64,000 nt of DNA, taken from Zarea fungicola. Taxonomy: Eukaryota > Ascomycota > Sordariomycetes > Hypocreales > Cordycipitaceae. The translations under genes and the position numbers were made by a program. Under the pieces are notes generated by a model. That model ran no database searches. It was not told the origin of the DNA and saw nothing but the letters and a program-made list of their open reading frames with translations. This document shows, one piece after another, positions 11,678-24,468 of the stretch. The DNA lies in the NCBI GenBank assembly GCA_900169235.1, contig FWCC01000249.1, positions 31,939 through 95,938 on the forward strand. Direction: 5' to 3'. How positions within the stretch are numbered: the first letter of the stretch is position 1; each line of letters begins with the position of its first letter.

Positions 11678-12346
11678 TTACAGAGCAAAGGCGAGAGCAG
11701 CCAGAGCACCAGCGATACCGGCAACGTTGGTGGGAGCGGCACCGGGCTTGCTGGTCGAGGTGGCAGAGCTGCTGGCAGCACCAGTGGTCTTGGAGCCAGT
11801 GGAAGTACCAGTGGTAGCACCGCTCGACGAGCCAGCCGAGGTGGTGCTGTTGCTGCCGGCAGTGGTGGACTGGGCAGAGGCAGTGCCAGAGGAAGCCGCG
11901 GACGAGCTGCCGGACGAGCTGTTGCTGGAGGAGGCGGCCGAGCTGGACGAGGAGCCGGTAGAGCAGGCAACGACGGTGGGCAGGTCAACACCGTAGGCCT
12001 TGCAGAGCTTGCCGGCGAGGTCGAGGGTGGCCTGCTTGCCGGCGTCGTCGCAGACGGGGGCGAGACAGCAGGCAATCTGGGAGATGAAGTCCTTGTTGCT
12101 GCAGACGCACTTGTAGTCGACGAGGGAGCAGCCGGCGATGCTGGAGCCCGTCATGAACTGGCCAATGCAGCCTTTCTAAGCAGACGAATATTAGTACATG
12201 TTAAAAACAACAACGATGATAATAAAACGCCATATGAAATAAACAATGGTAGGGCTACTTACAGCGCAGTCGGGAATGGAGTTGAGGGGGTTGCTCTGAG
12301 CGGCGGCCAGGGCGGCGGTGGCGAGGATGGAGAAAGCGACCTTCAT
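11678..12346 (-). CDS. CFEM-domain GPI-anchored cell-wall protein, 193 aa
   Basis: The exons are 12263-12346 and 11678-12175; the 87-nt intron has GTAAGT, a TACTAAT branch and CTTAG, in phase 0. A signal peptide (residues 1-17, MKVAFSILATAALAAAQ) is followed by a CFEM domain at about 24-95. Its cysteines include Cys27, Cys31, Cys44, Cys51, Cys53 and the ACC pair. Asp48 sits where haem-binding CFEM proteins place the axial Asp. Residues 100-170 are a Ser/Thr/Ala stalk suited to O-glycosylation. The hydrophobic C-terminus (VAGIAGALAALAFAL) follows small residues typical of a GPI attachment site. CFEM proteins act at the cell surface in haem/iron capture, adhesion or as effectors; which role applies here cannot be read from the sequence. 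Confidence 0.93.
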
Positions 12347-14282
12347 TGTAACGGAGTTTGTGTGTATAGATGGTTGTTTTGTTGGGTTGGTTGGTTGGTT
12401 GATTGATTAGGATGAAGATTGAGGATGGAGAGTGTAAGAAGGAAGCAAGTTGAAATAGAGGCGAAGAGAAAAGGGATTAAACGAGGCGTAAAAAAGTTAT
12501 TCGATCAGGCCTCTGGGGGAGGCGCAGCGCACGGTGGCTACTGGTCTATTGCTGTCGCAGTGACAGCCTCTAGTAAACTCTCCTGCATAAAAAGAGGGCG
12601 CTGCCCACCACGGGGCCTCGGAGCTCAAGTGGAGATTATGGAGCTGTAATTGAACTCCGTCTCCCAATGAGCTGCTTTAGTTGGCCAAGAGGATAGGGCT
12701 AGTTGAGATAGTCTTGGAAAGCTTGAAGCCTTGAAAAGCAAATCTCATTTCCCCTCAAAGTTCCTTCGTCCCCGTCGTCAGCAGTGTCTGGCCGGGTGTT
12801 TTTAGTGACGGCGATGGGGCAAGCCACCCAATTGACCCTGAAAGGCCTGCGACTAACTACCTGAAGAGTCCTGGACGACATTCCGCGCAGTGGACGCTGG
12901 ACGGCCCCGTACAATAAGGCAAGCCCACTGTAAATAGTTTGCCGTGGCGGATTCTGGCTGGTGGCGGACATGTCGGCGCAGGTACAGAATACTTGGCAGG
13001 CCATCATTTCCACATGCTAGAAACCCGCCTGCGGTGCATGTCCAGCGGCTTACAGCGTGTAAACTGCGGGGCCGCCCGATAGTGATTCGGGTACCAACAT
13101 ACATTTTCAATTGGGACCATTTTGGATCCTCGGGGCTTTCTTTTTTCAACTTCTTTTTGTTATGCTTTTGATAAATTGAAGCCTCGTTTTCGTTTTCGCC
13201 TTTTTCTGCCACACTACGGCCGAGAAGAATTGAAAAAAAAAAAAGAATAAAACGAATACACCGCCAGAATGGAAATGAAGATGAAGAACAACATGAAAGA
13301 AAGTCGGATAATAAAAATAGGCACCGCTTCGTCCCAAGTACCAGCATTTCATTACAACCTTATGTACGATGCCCATCCAATCATCCGATCATGCCCCTGT
13401 AACAGCACACAGCTCCGGCATTGACGGGCACGCCAACATCGCATTACGCCCAAGCCAACAACCACATGCAAATGGCTCCCTCGACCAGCAGCAGCAACAA
13501 CAACAACTGTCAAATTCTTTGGCGGCATCCTAATATTACAACATTGAAAAAAAAAAGGCGAAAATATGCCGAGAAATTATATGCAATCTCGCATCTCCCA
13601 CTGCTGGGTACACATCACTCGGCTGCATCTATTCGGCCGAACCCCATCTCGCCCCTGTCGTGTGCCCTGTCCAGCCCTGGCAACGTTGTACTAGCTCCGC
13701 TGCCTCGTTCCGTTCCTGGCGGTGCTCCGAACCAACCATGTAACGTAGGTGATCCAATGTAATTTGTACATCTCTGCCTTTTACCAATGGGGACAAGTTT
13801 TGGAATCATAATTTTCGTTTACCCTTATTGCCTTGCTAGCAACTGGTGTGGTTCGACAATACGTCTCCTAGAACGACACCACCAGGTTGATATGGTCAGG
13901 GCGATATTGAAAAAGGCAAAGGAGGCAAAGAGGACAAAGAAAGAATTAGGTGGAATACAAGGACAAGAAACAGCAAACAGGGAATTACAAATTGGCATGT
14001 ATCGTAAACAACATCCCATCACTCGCCGTCAGGTATATCGACACACCAAATGGCAGCCTAGCCATGGGTAAACCATCCATCTTCATTCATAGCCATGCTT
14101 GAATCGCTCCAAGCAATAATCATGTTAAATCCGGATATAAATCACAGGAAACAGCCGTTCCCATCCGGTTGAGTATAATTCTAATATGCCAGTTCAAGTC
14201 ATTGCTCCCCTTCCAAACAAGAGCCCTTCTTTTGCCCGGTGACCTCCGAACCGAAACAAAAACCAATCGAGGTTGCCACTCC
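12347..14282. other. Intergenic, about 1.9 kb, no supported gene
   Basis: Next to the CFEM gene is its promoter, with GGTTGGTTGGTTGATTGATT repeats near 12385-12407. The rest has poly-A runs (13232, 13546) and scattered short frames without family resemblance. The right end is the 3' flank of the Ppe1 gene. Confidence 0.55.
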
Positions 14283-15556
14283 TTACACCTTTTTGCCCTG
14301 CCTCAACAGATCGGATACTTTGGGAGGCAGCACAAGCTGACTCCGATCATTTCTCTTATAAAAGTCCACCAAGCTAATCGCCGTCTGCTCCGGCAGATCC
14401 TCATGGATAAAGTGTCCCGCCTCTGGAAATACCTGCAGGTTGTACTTGCCCTGCATCTGCCCAATCGTCAATTCCGTATCCAGCCGATCCGTGCCCGCCA
14501 GCAGAAGCAACTTCCCGCCTTGCGCTGTGAGAAACTTCTTGCTCAGCCCAACGAACCAGTCCTCCCAAAACGGCTGCGTCGCCGCCAGGTCCGTCCGCCA
14601 GCGCCACGGCCGCTCCAACCCGGGCACCGCATCCCTGACGAGCAGCGCCGGCACCGACGTGCGCGCCGACGTGGCGTTGCGCACCGTCCGCGTCCGTATG
14701 TGCCAGTCGATGCCCAGCGCCAGGCTCGCGAACCCGGCCGGCCGTGTCGCCAGGTAGGTCTGCATGCTCTGCAGTGCCTCCATCGCCGAGCCCTCCACAA
14801 CGTCCAGCACCGCGCTCGCGAGCAGCGACGCGCCCAGACGCCCTGAGCTGGCCAGGTCCATCACCACGGCGCCCCCGAGCGAGTGGCCCACGAGCACGAC
14901 CGGCGGCATCGCGGCCCACCGCATCTGCGTCCGCACCGCGTCCAGCATGAAGGAGAGGTCGGCGGAGAGCGTCTGCAGGCTCAGGTCCACGCCGTCAGAC
15001 TCGTTCCTCGTCCTCGTCGAGCCGTGGCCCCGGCAGTCCACCGCGAGGATCCCCGCCGTCGCCATTTTCTTGCGAATCTCCGACGCCACCACCGCAAAGG
15101 ACAGGCCCGACGACCCGGCTCCGTGGTGCATCACAAACAGAGGGCCCTTGTCGACTGGCGACGTGAGGTAGGCGTGGAATGTGACGGATTGATCCTCTGT
15201 TTCCATGTACAGCTCCCGCTCAAAGAACGTAGTCCAGGGAATCGGCTCCAGTGTTCGGCCCCGAGCCACGCTGCCAAGACTCTTGTGTCAGAACGACAAA
15301 AAGACTCTGAGCTGATTTGAAAGAGAAATCAATGAAGAATTTCAACATACCCATTCGGACGAGCAAATAGTCGTTGGTTGGCAGTTGGAACAATGGTGCC
15401 CGTCGACGAAACAGACGATGCCGATGACGCCGAGGATGAATCGTCGTCTGCCACATCCATGACGTCGCCTACCACATGGTCCTCTTCCGTCTCGTCAAAT
15501 GCATCGTGCCCAATTCCGAGCTTTGCTCTTGCCCATGCCCGCTGGAGATCGCTCAT
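14283..15556 (-). CDS. ppe1: Protein phosphatase methylesterase 1, 397 aa
   Basis: The exons are 15351-15556 and 14283-15270; the 80-nt intron is GTATGT...TGGCAG with a CTGAC branch. The start MSDLQRAWARAKLG was preferred over an upstream in-frame ATG. This is an alpha/beta hydrolase that removes the C-terminal methyl ester from the PP2A catalytic subunit. The nucleophile elbow GHSLGG places Ser near residue 195. An oxyanion-type HHGAGSSG motif lies near 117, VDCRGHG near 146 and the catalytic His in AGHFIHED near 362. Residues 17-50 form an acidic, Ser-rich N-terminal linker, usual in filamentous fungi. Length matches the family. It is a conserved single-copy housekeeping gene. Confidence 0.94.
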
Positions 15557-18500
15557 CGCATGCAAGGGACAAGGTCCAGCCGTCAGTCCTCGTTGATGAT
15601 GAATCTGCTCCAAACGGCTCCATCTTGGACCTTGCTAAGCCGTGGCGCGGGGTTGTGGCGCACTGTGGAGAAGGCCTGTTTAAGGTGTGCCAGCACAGTG
15701 CAGAAGAATACAGCAGTTTTCGCTGCGCAGATGGGATTTCATTTGCATTCTCTCATTTCTCACAAAATTCAGTTTCCATAATTCTTTTTGGTAGTACTCA
15801 TTGCCAGTGTGAATGGGGGTTTGAGCCACAGTAGATACATCCGCCATTTAGCTAGTAAGCGCCGACGCTCTCTGATTCAGCACTTGCCAGGACCAACAGT
15901 TTATTTATTTCAACCAACTAAGAGCTAAAATGAACGAGACCTTGTTATCTCGTTCATTTTAGCTCATAGTTACAGCTAGAGAGTGATACTCATCTGCCAG
16001 TCTTTGAAATGGTGAACCAGACTATACGTTGAGGACGAGACACAGTTGTGGAAGACGTGCAAGACGTGGCAGACAGAGCTTGCCGGGAAGTCCAAAAGGA
16101 TAATATCAAAACATCTGGTAATCAAATCTTTAAAACCGTCAGGTGCTGATTGGCATGGCGGCGTGACGGCTTGGAATTATCCAAATTGTCACTTATACGT
16201 CGGCCTTGCGCCGCCTCATGATCCTCTTATGATTGCATTCAAGCAACCTTTGCATTGCTTGTTTACAAACTATGCAAATCATTAAATTTGCCCACATCCT
16301 CACATCTCGGTCTTACCATCAGGCATTCATCTTGGGCGGATCATGCCTGAGACAAACACAGCAGATGACCAGTTATGACACCCACGTCTTTGTACCACTC
16401 GAAACCGCCATGTTCTTTTCTAGACAATGTTGTATACAACTGCCGCGAGATTGTTATCAGAAGAAAGGTATGTGGGCGCAATGCAACATCCATCTCGTTT
16501 GAGAATTTGGACAAGTCATCTCGCAAACAACACTCGAATGCGGACAACCCTACCTCGAAATAAAAAGAAGCATGTCTTACATGGGTTACAGGGGTCATAA
16601 CATCCCCCATACTGTGTCTCTGATTCTAGGCCCCCAATACTGTGGACCACTCGGTATCTAGCAATCCGGGTAACTAAACATTCGGCCACTATTCGGCAAA
16701 CTCGATCGGGAGCCAGTTGATTCTGTTCCGCAACCCGCAAAGTAATGCGGATTACGGGGTAGTTAGATTGGCTCAATAACTCTTCATGAAATAGGCTTCC
16801 TGGCAGAAATGCTAGGGTGATGCTAAAACTATTGCATTTTCTGTGTAATAGCACGCAACCGCACACGCACAAAAATGACTGAGCTGAAATGGCGATTCTT
16901 GTTCAACAATTAGCCCCTGGCACCAGCGCCAATGAAGCGCCAACGCCACAATTTCCGCCCAACGCGGGCGACTCGATAGATGCTAAACAGCTGTATTGAG
17001 CTCTGCATTTCGTATGGTATGTTTGAGTTGCCCGCAGGTGGTCGGAGTCAGATGGCAGCTCCCCCAAATTAAGTCGACAGGGGTTCACACAACTATGATT
17101 CTCACAAAAAACCGCATCCTCGTGTCGTTGTTGTGACACACGTCAATACCCCCCCCACGCAAGGCCGGGAGTCGCACACACCACCACACGCGCCGGACAG
17201 GGGTTTACGACTTGGCAACCCCCAGACTTGGGAATGCTAATAACCACGCAATGTCTTTTGTTCCACGGCAGTTTTCTTTCGTTACCCTGGACATGGCCAT
17301 CGTAGGGATAGCCTACATGCCTCTTCAGGGGGACAGCTACAATTGACACTCGACAGAGCCGAGAGGAAGCTTGCCCCGTCGGTTCAGGGGATTCAGCTCA
17401 GCATTCGCAGGCGAACCAATCAGTCATTCCAAGTGCAGATGGAAGTCGAAGCCAAAGCAGTATCGCGTTAGCGCTGAGGCTTATTACTAGTTAGCTAAGA
17501 ACTAGGAAGAGGAAATGGAAATTCCACATCCCCGCCCTGTCGACAATTACGGAGCAGTGCCTTGAAATGATTATGGAAGGCTCCGCAGTAACAATTTTAA
17601 CTACTCCGTAGTTGCCGTCATCTAAACGTAGCTTCTTCGCCGTACGCCGACGCGATAGGGAATTTGCGCTTCATAAGCCGAGCGGTTTCAATGCAGTCAC
17701 GGCATATAACCAATGCTAATGCTGGGATACATCTACTAAAATAGTTGGCTGGAGGATTCGAGGCTCGTCCAAATTACTAATCAGTTTTAAATTCTTTCGT
17801 AATACGTCCTGCCCGGAAAATGGCGATTGTTCATTGGTCTAGTGGCAGAGCATCCTAGCCAAAGATCTACCAAGAACAAAGTATTGTCGCCAGACATATT
17901 ACTCGACACATCCATGTCGTTAATTTGTCCCTGACAGCAGCCCCTCTACCTTGTCATTGTGGAATACCCGCCATATTACGTATTCTGTTACGGATTTGTC
18001 CCTTTCAACAGTCATTCAATCCTCTCGCTCAGCACGTCTTCATCAGAAAGCCAAGCCGGACGTCGCAGTAGGTTGCCATTTTTAGCTCACAACGAACGCT
18101 TTTCCGTCTGCTCTTTCAGCTCCCCGCTTACATGGCGACGTAAAAACACTTCCCGTTACATTGTCAATGGACACGGTCTTCGTGGTGCAGACCTTAGTGC
18201 ACCCGCGGATGGCTCCCCTAGTACTCTACCAACAGAGCATTTTCATGCGCAGGCTTCAGACGATGTGCAGATTGGTTGCGGCCCACAGCGTCGCCTGTCC
18301 GAGACCGCTACTCCGTGGAGAGACTAGCCTTCTCGTTCATAGAGGCTCAGCTATCCTGGCCGGCTTTATTCCGCAGTCTGCCGTGACCATCATTTGTACA
18401 CGTTAGTGTCCATACTGGCAAAGATTGACATGAACACATAACAAGTGCAGCTGCAACTGAGGTCCTACCACAAAAGAAGAGGAGCAGGTTTCCTTTTTTG

Positions 18501-21500
18501 GCGAGTAATGGTCCTCAGGACGGTCGCACGTACTGTGCACTAGATGAATGACGTCGAGAATGGACAGGAAGAATAGTAACAATAATAGTTAAAAAGCAAT
18601 TACCGACCCCTTGACAGTAACATGCAGCCACTTCATCACAACACAGGGCTTGCAGGTGCCACAGAGGCGCCGAGCCTGCTCTCCGAGACTGCTCGGCCAA
18701 AGCAGCCTTGCTCTGACTGGTTGAGCTTGGAGACTGAGTCTCAGCATCATCAGCGGAATGGCGGGCTAATTTCTGCTGCAAACGTACACTCCCTAGCAGA
18801 GTTGTTTATTTATTCCACAAGTAATTGCTCGAGTAGTTATTTACTACTTGCAGAGATTGAAAAAGACGAAACTCCACCCGTCTCCTGCGGGAGGGAATAT
18901 CCGCAAATCGTAGCGCAGCGGCGCCGGGCGTTGCTGGTCATCCCACATGCGCTGATCCACAAAGACAAAGAACCTTCAAAGAAAGGTCCCATTAATCGGC
19001 CGCACTCCTCTCTTTTGTGTTCCAAGTTATATGGTTACAATCACTTGGGGGACGCGGCGGATAGACTTTCCCTTGCCAACGGTTGAGCCGGTGCCATGAT
19101 TTTCCCGTCAAGAGGCATCCCCGTTGTCGTTACACGTGTAATGGAATCCACAGAGCCGGGTTATGTGGAACTAGAAACTGGTTTGACAGCATGTCGTCGA
19201 GATTTCGTCCCAGCCCGATCCAACAAGCTAATGTCGTGTTCTTGCCTGGTTTTGCCAACCCCCGCCCATCCATTAAACCAGCAAATGATGGTGGCGTTGG
19301 TAGCGCCCAACCAAGTGGTTCGACAGCCCTTTGCCAAGGGCTTTTGCTTACAGGCCAAAAGAGCCAACTATCTCTTCTGGGGAATATAATTTCATTTTCT
19401 TTCGCCTGCTATTTAGCTTATGGAAAAGTGTCAGAGGGTGCTGAAACATGGACAAGGTGGCGTTGATACGGCAAAAGGATGTAAACAAGGCAAGGCGGCA
19501 GTCACAGCCAAAGCCTCTTTGCGGTTAGCATGAATAAACTGGTTGGTACAGAATGGCCATGCAGGCCCTACGTACATGGTTGTCCCGAGGATTGCATTAG
19601 CGCCATGCTGGTGGCAGGGGCTGTCCTGTAGTCTTTTGCCTCAGCCATCATGTCAAGTCCTTCCTGGCCCGAGTGTGAGTGTGACGCCTGAAGCCTTCCG
19701 ATGGGCTCGGTCCATCCAGCTGAAGAAGTCACCATCAACTGTTTGTCCCATTGGTGGGGACAGCGCTGGGCGGGCGCGCACAAATCGGCTGGAGATCCTC
19801 CCAAGAACCGGACTGCTGGAACATTGGGCACCACACCTTTGCGGCCCCCTCAGGGACCCCTGTACGTGGTTGGGCTTGCCCATGACCATGGATGACCCAA
19901 GCCAAGGGAATGGCATTGTGCAGACTGACTTGCCTTGGCTTGCAGGCCTCATGATCAGACCAACCTGCCTGCAGGTGTTACTTCCGTCTCACACCCATGC
20001 CTCTTTGCTTCGTCTGGACCAAACTAATCTGCGGCGTGGTGTCCTCATGGGACAATGGACCCCAGGAATCGGGGTAGCACCCAGATGCCAAAAGCCCCGA
20101 TCAACAGGTGATGCAATATGCGTCGACAGCCGTTCACATGCCTGCGCCGGCATTGTACTCTTCATGGTAATACCTGTACCTCAAGTTTATTACCAAACTC
20201 CTGGGATTATGGTCGGATTATTTCCCCGCCACAGGGACCCCCCTTACCTGACTCTTCCTCTTTCTAAGGCAGCTGAACGCCACATCTTATCCTCAGCTCA
20301 GCTGGATTGGCTGCCATATCGCCACCGACGATAGCGTCAACAATGCTTGAGTCGCACCAAGGCAGCTTTCTACTAACCAAATCAACACAATCTGAACCAG
20401 CCCCCGCGCGAGTTGCCCTTTCTGGCACTCATTCCAAGCTCCACAGAGGAGGGGGAGCAGACTAGAGACATTATAATTATCTCAACACACAGCGGGCGAA
20501 ACTAAAACGTAGTCCCTTTTACTGTAACTGTGTATAGTCGCGAGAAAACGAGGTTAGCTAGAATTTTCTATCCACACACGGGGGTATCGCCCCCAAAAAA
20601 AAAATCTCCAAGAAGGCAAAGGACTTTTGCACATTGTAACCACACCCACCACACTCTTTTGGGTAAACTTGGTCTTTGTCAGGCTGTCGGGTGGTGCGCA
20701 GCTAGACCAGGACATGGGTTGAATGGAGTAACAGAGAGATGAGAGACAGCCGTTTCGTGCCTTTCCCCCGGTGCCAGTGGCGGTAGACAGGTGTGGCAGC
20801 CGGGCAGACCCAGGGCAGTACATTAATAAAGCCTTCTTCATTAAGCGAGAGCTCTGGGGGTGTGACGACCCAATAAGCAAAAGCTGACGTCTTTAGCAAT
20901 GCAAGCTTTATGTGTGGCTCTTTCCCACACCCTGCTCTGATATGCCACTCACGTCTCTGTCCTATTTACCCGCCGTGGTTGGCCCGTCTAACACTATACA
21001 ACGCAACGTAGGGAGTAGCAACCAGCGGGGATATTATCATATTTGCCCTCGGCCCTGTCTCGGCCCATGCTTTTGAAGAGATCCCGCCTAGAAGGTGCGT
21101 TGAAACTTTAAACTCGCCCGCAAGGAAGCTTCCACCGCCCTGCCGGGGCCGAATCTCGATAACTTGGTATTTCCTTTTCCAACTTTGTTTCTCAACCTTT
21201 TTTTCCCCGCCAAAAGGGCAAGGGAATCATCGGGTGCTTCCCCACGATGATTTGCAGTGGCCTGCATGCCATATTTATCAAACTATAACACCCTCGCAAT
21301 CCAGGCCAGGCCGGAAAACCAGGCCGGAACGCTCTCCAGTTATTCCTATTGGCGGCGGCCCCCTCATCCAAACTTTCAATGCCCGTGGCAAACAGGCAGC
21401 ATCAATACTCCAGCCTAGGCCCTTGCCATTTTGTCCCCTAGCATCCGGCCGTGTGCTTTGTTGGCAAACTTGCCATCTACGACGTAGGATTTCATCACTG

Positions 21501-21776
21501 GCAGGATAAAGACAGGATCACTTTCTTGGCAGTCTCGATTTGCCGAGAATACGCAGGCCCTCTCGAAGACCGACTCTTAATGGCCGTCGACTGATTCTTG
21601 CCTCTTCTCGCTATTTTGACATCTCGGGAGCTTGGCGACCATCTATCGTCTTCTCGTCGCAAACCGAAATCAGGTGCGAGGCACCCCCCAACATCAATAA
21701 CAACAATAACAACAGCTTCATCAGTCGACCGTGGAAGAAGCATCAAAACGAGCTGCCCCCAGACGGGCGTCGCGAA
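15557..21776. other. Gene-free region of about 6.2 kb upstream of a Zn2Cys6 regulator
   Basis: No frame here looks coding. The longest (19543-20334, 263 codons) is rich in Trp, His, Cys, Pro and Arg, has competing frames on the other strand, and resembles nothing I know. The region contains a strong hairpin (15916-15971), two copies of the dispersed 9-mer or a near form (17602-17610; TACTCCGTG near 18309), and CT-rich sequence approaching the regulator gene. Untranslated RNA or a long regulatory region is possible but unproven. Confidence 0.5.
15916..15971. repeat. Inverted repeat: 24-bp arms, 8-base loop
   Basis: The left arm 15916-15939 and right arm 15948-15971 are reverse complements with one mismatch; the inner 18 bp are perfect. 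The loop is CCTTGTTA. The arms contain AGCTAAAATGAACGAG and its complement. It lies about 360 bases upstream of the Ppe1 start. It could be a foldback or MITE remnant, a transcription terminator-like or structured RNA element, or a protein-binding palindrome. Confidence 0.9.
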
Positions 21777-23119
21777 ATGGACTCTGCTGACGAGTCTGAT
21801 CAGCCCAAACAATCGTATGGTGCAGACAGCCGAGGACAAACAAAAATGGCAATAAAATCACAGGGAAACTCAAGTCCGCTGCTAAAGCGGTCCTATTCAA
21901 CGCCAACAGTGGGCTCAACGCCCCAAGAATCAGTAGCAGCAGCGACAACTTCCGTTGAGAAGAAACGAAACAAGCTAGGGTACCACAGAACATCTATAGC
22001 ATGCAGTAAGTAGACACTGTTGCTCGTCTAACACGCTGTTGTCGGCGGGTCCGAATGCTTTGCAGCCAACAGCTGGCAGGAGCCCTGTTGAAGCTGAGCC
22101 ATTAACTAATGCGGTGATACAACAGCCCATTGCCGGCGCAGGAAAATTCGTTGTGTCATCTCTCCAGAGATGCAGAATCAATGTGTCAGCTGTATACGCC
22201 TCAAGAAAGACTGCAGCTTCTCTCCGGTCGACCCACACCCTTCAAAGGACTCTCGAGCAAAGTCAACCGATCAGGGAACTGGCAGCCCGACATCACCTTC
22301 ACAGTCATCTTCGCCTGCCGTTGGCACAGCACAGCTGGATGACATGACAGAGGAGCCTGAGTTTGTGCCAGGACCGGCAACAGATCCGGTAGTGCCTCCT
22401 GCTCCCGCTATTGTGCCGTCTAATGCGGGATACGCGGGCGTTAACACTGAAGGTTGGTCAGATGCTACACGAGATTACTAAGAGGAACCCCAATGCTGAT
22501 ACTGCTAAACATAGGACTAGTGATGCCAAGTTCTACCGAACGAAACTTTAGTGTCTCATCCACGCCAAGTCTTGCCTGGGGATCTGGAGAGCCGAGCCCA
22601 GCTACTCTATCTGGGTCCATGGATATGGGTTACGCCTGGCAGCCTTACGGTGCTGACTCTACACCAGCAGAACAAGCCGTACCGTTTGATCCTGGACCGA
22701 GCACAGGAGGTCCAGCATGGGTGACGGCAAGAGCGGCTGCTATGCAGCCCAGCAACTGGAACTGGGATAGCAACATGCCGCCGCAAGTACCAGCAAGATC
22801 ATTATCTTTTAGTGGCGGATATGTTAGCCAGCAACAACACCAATTCACCCCTATGCCAAGCAATGCGACATTCCATGAAGGAGGGCCAGGCTTGGTAAAT
22901 GTATTTCCACCTCCTTTACACCAATCCGCAGAATCAGGACCGACTGCCGGCCAAGTCATACTGGGTAGTCAACCCGGCTGGGAACAGCACCCGCAGCACC
23001 ATCCACAACAGCACCTGCAACAAAGCTACCAGAACCAGCAATACCAACAACAGCAGCAGCCGCAGAACATGGAGTTTAATTCGTGGAGTTTGCCACAAGA
23101 GGGGCCTCCTCCGATGTGA
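21777..23119 (+). CDS. Zn2Cys6 transcription factor, 386 aa (three-exon model)
   Basis: The exons are 21777-22005, 22126-22452 and 22515-23119. Intron 1 (GTAAGT...CAACAG, TTAACTAAT branch) falls inside the zinc cluster and joins SIAC to THCRRRKIRC. The cluster is Cys76-x2-Cys79-x6-Cys86-x9-Cys96-x2-Cys99-x6-Cys106, the GAL4-type DNA-binding fold. The rest is Ser/Pro-rich, with a Gln-rich tract near residues 345-375 (QQQQQPQ), typical of an activation region. There is no fungal-TF middle homology domain. Intron 2 (62 nt) uses a weak GTTGGT donor; without it the frame stops 30 bases later, so the exon 2/3 join is the uncertain part. No metabolic neighbours point to a target. The 6-kb gene-free upstream region suggests complex control. 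Confidence 0.78.
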
Positions 23120-24468
23120 CGACGGCGCCAAAGAACGATGGAGAATGACGGAAGCGTATACATATGAATCGATTTGATACCCATGAGACGAATGCAAGCA
23201 AATAAGGTGAGAAGCACACCAAATTTCACAGCGTTATAGGAAGTGAAGCTTCAAGCAGACCTGGTCAAGTTTTGCCAGCAAATAAACGAGTATTGTATGC
23301 CTTTGGTGTACTCTTGGGGAATGAGAATAACTTCACATGATTTGAATTAAGGGGATATCGGCAATAGGGGATGGGGTAACGGATTAGGGACAATCTTGCA
23401 CAGGGAAATGCATAGACAGCATTGGGGCTTTTATCTACCAAACAGTGGCGAGCATAGAACATTGTCAGTGCTTGCATGGAAGCCAGGGGAGGTGCTTGGA
23501 ATAAGATTTTTGGGTTGGATCTTGGAGTCATTGCATACTAGATGGTGTGTTTTGCTATTTGGTTGGAGAATTGGGCTATAAAATTTGCATAAAAATCAGG
23601 TCCAAGTGATCCTGCAGTAAGGTGCATTTTTCTTAATTTTTCTTAATTTTTTCCTATTTCTTTTAACGAATTAATGATGTACGCGCAATGTTGATGTGTC
23701 TTGGGGCAGTTGCTTTGATTTTCGCGGCTGGCCAAAATTCCCGACGGATGGTTGAAGCAATGATTTCTACACGCGATTAAATTGTAAAATGACCTACCTA
23801 TACTAAAAGAATCAATCTATATTTAAATATTGTTAGTAGTCGCTCTGTTCTGGGTGTCACACTGTACCAATCCAAGTCGTCTGCTTTGGACATAACTGCC
23901 GAAAAGAGGCAAGCGACGGACTTGATGTTTTAAAGGAAAAGAAAAAGAATAGAACTGTCTTGAAGGGGAAAAAAAGAAGGAAATCCGTAATTTAATCAAT
24001 ATATCAAGACAACTTGCAGCCCACCCTGACAGAGTTACTCCGAAACGACCCCCAAGCCTTATATTCTGATGCCACTCTCAATTTCGCACCAAAACTACGG
24101 AGTACTGTCCTTGGAATAAACTAAATTGATAGTTAAAACCTTAAAAAAATATCAATCAGGCCCGGGTAACTAAATCTCGTTACCAGTTGGACGGTTCGAT
24201 TCCGTAAGCCCAAGAAACCCCGTCCCGCATTCCAAATCTGTTTAATCTGTGACCCGCTCAGCCTGATCTACAAAGGCAACTCCGCGGCATGTTGGCAAAA
24301 AGGAGGGGAGACGAATACCTCCTCTGTTCCCATGCTACTTTTTTATTCAGACTTTTTGATTTCAAATATTATATTCAACAGAGTGTAAGAAGAAGAAAAG
24401 AATCAAATTATAAACGCAATCCTAATAAACATTTTTTTATAAGAAAAAAGGCGAAAAGAAAAGCGACA
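23120..24468. other. Intergenic, AT-rich
   Basis: The 3' flank of the regulator is followed by AT-rich sequence. A copy of the 9-mer (TACGGAGTA) is at 24096-24104. A tRNA T-arm-like sequence (ACGG-TTCGATT-CCGT) is at 24190-24204, without matching acceptor or anticodon arms. A purine-rich leader (24380-24468) precedes the next start. No gene is seen. Confidence 0.5.

Noticed and set aside
13421..13762. 113-codon frame on the plus strand
   Set aside because: Asn/Ser/Pro-rich and AT-interrupted, with no recognisable domain, in the middle of non-coding sequence.
17823..17875. tRNA-like sequence (TTCATTGGTCTAGTGGCAGAGCATCC)
   Set aside because: It resembles a tRNA 5' half, but there is no T-arm and no matching acceptor stem downstream.
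19543..20334. 263-codon open frame in the gene-free region
   Set aside because: Its composition (many Trp, His, Cys, Pro, Arg) is that of translated non-coding DNA. Other-strand frames overlap it and no signal peptide, motif or splice context supports it.
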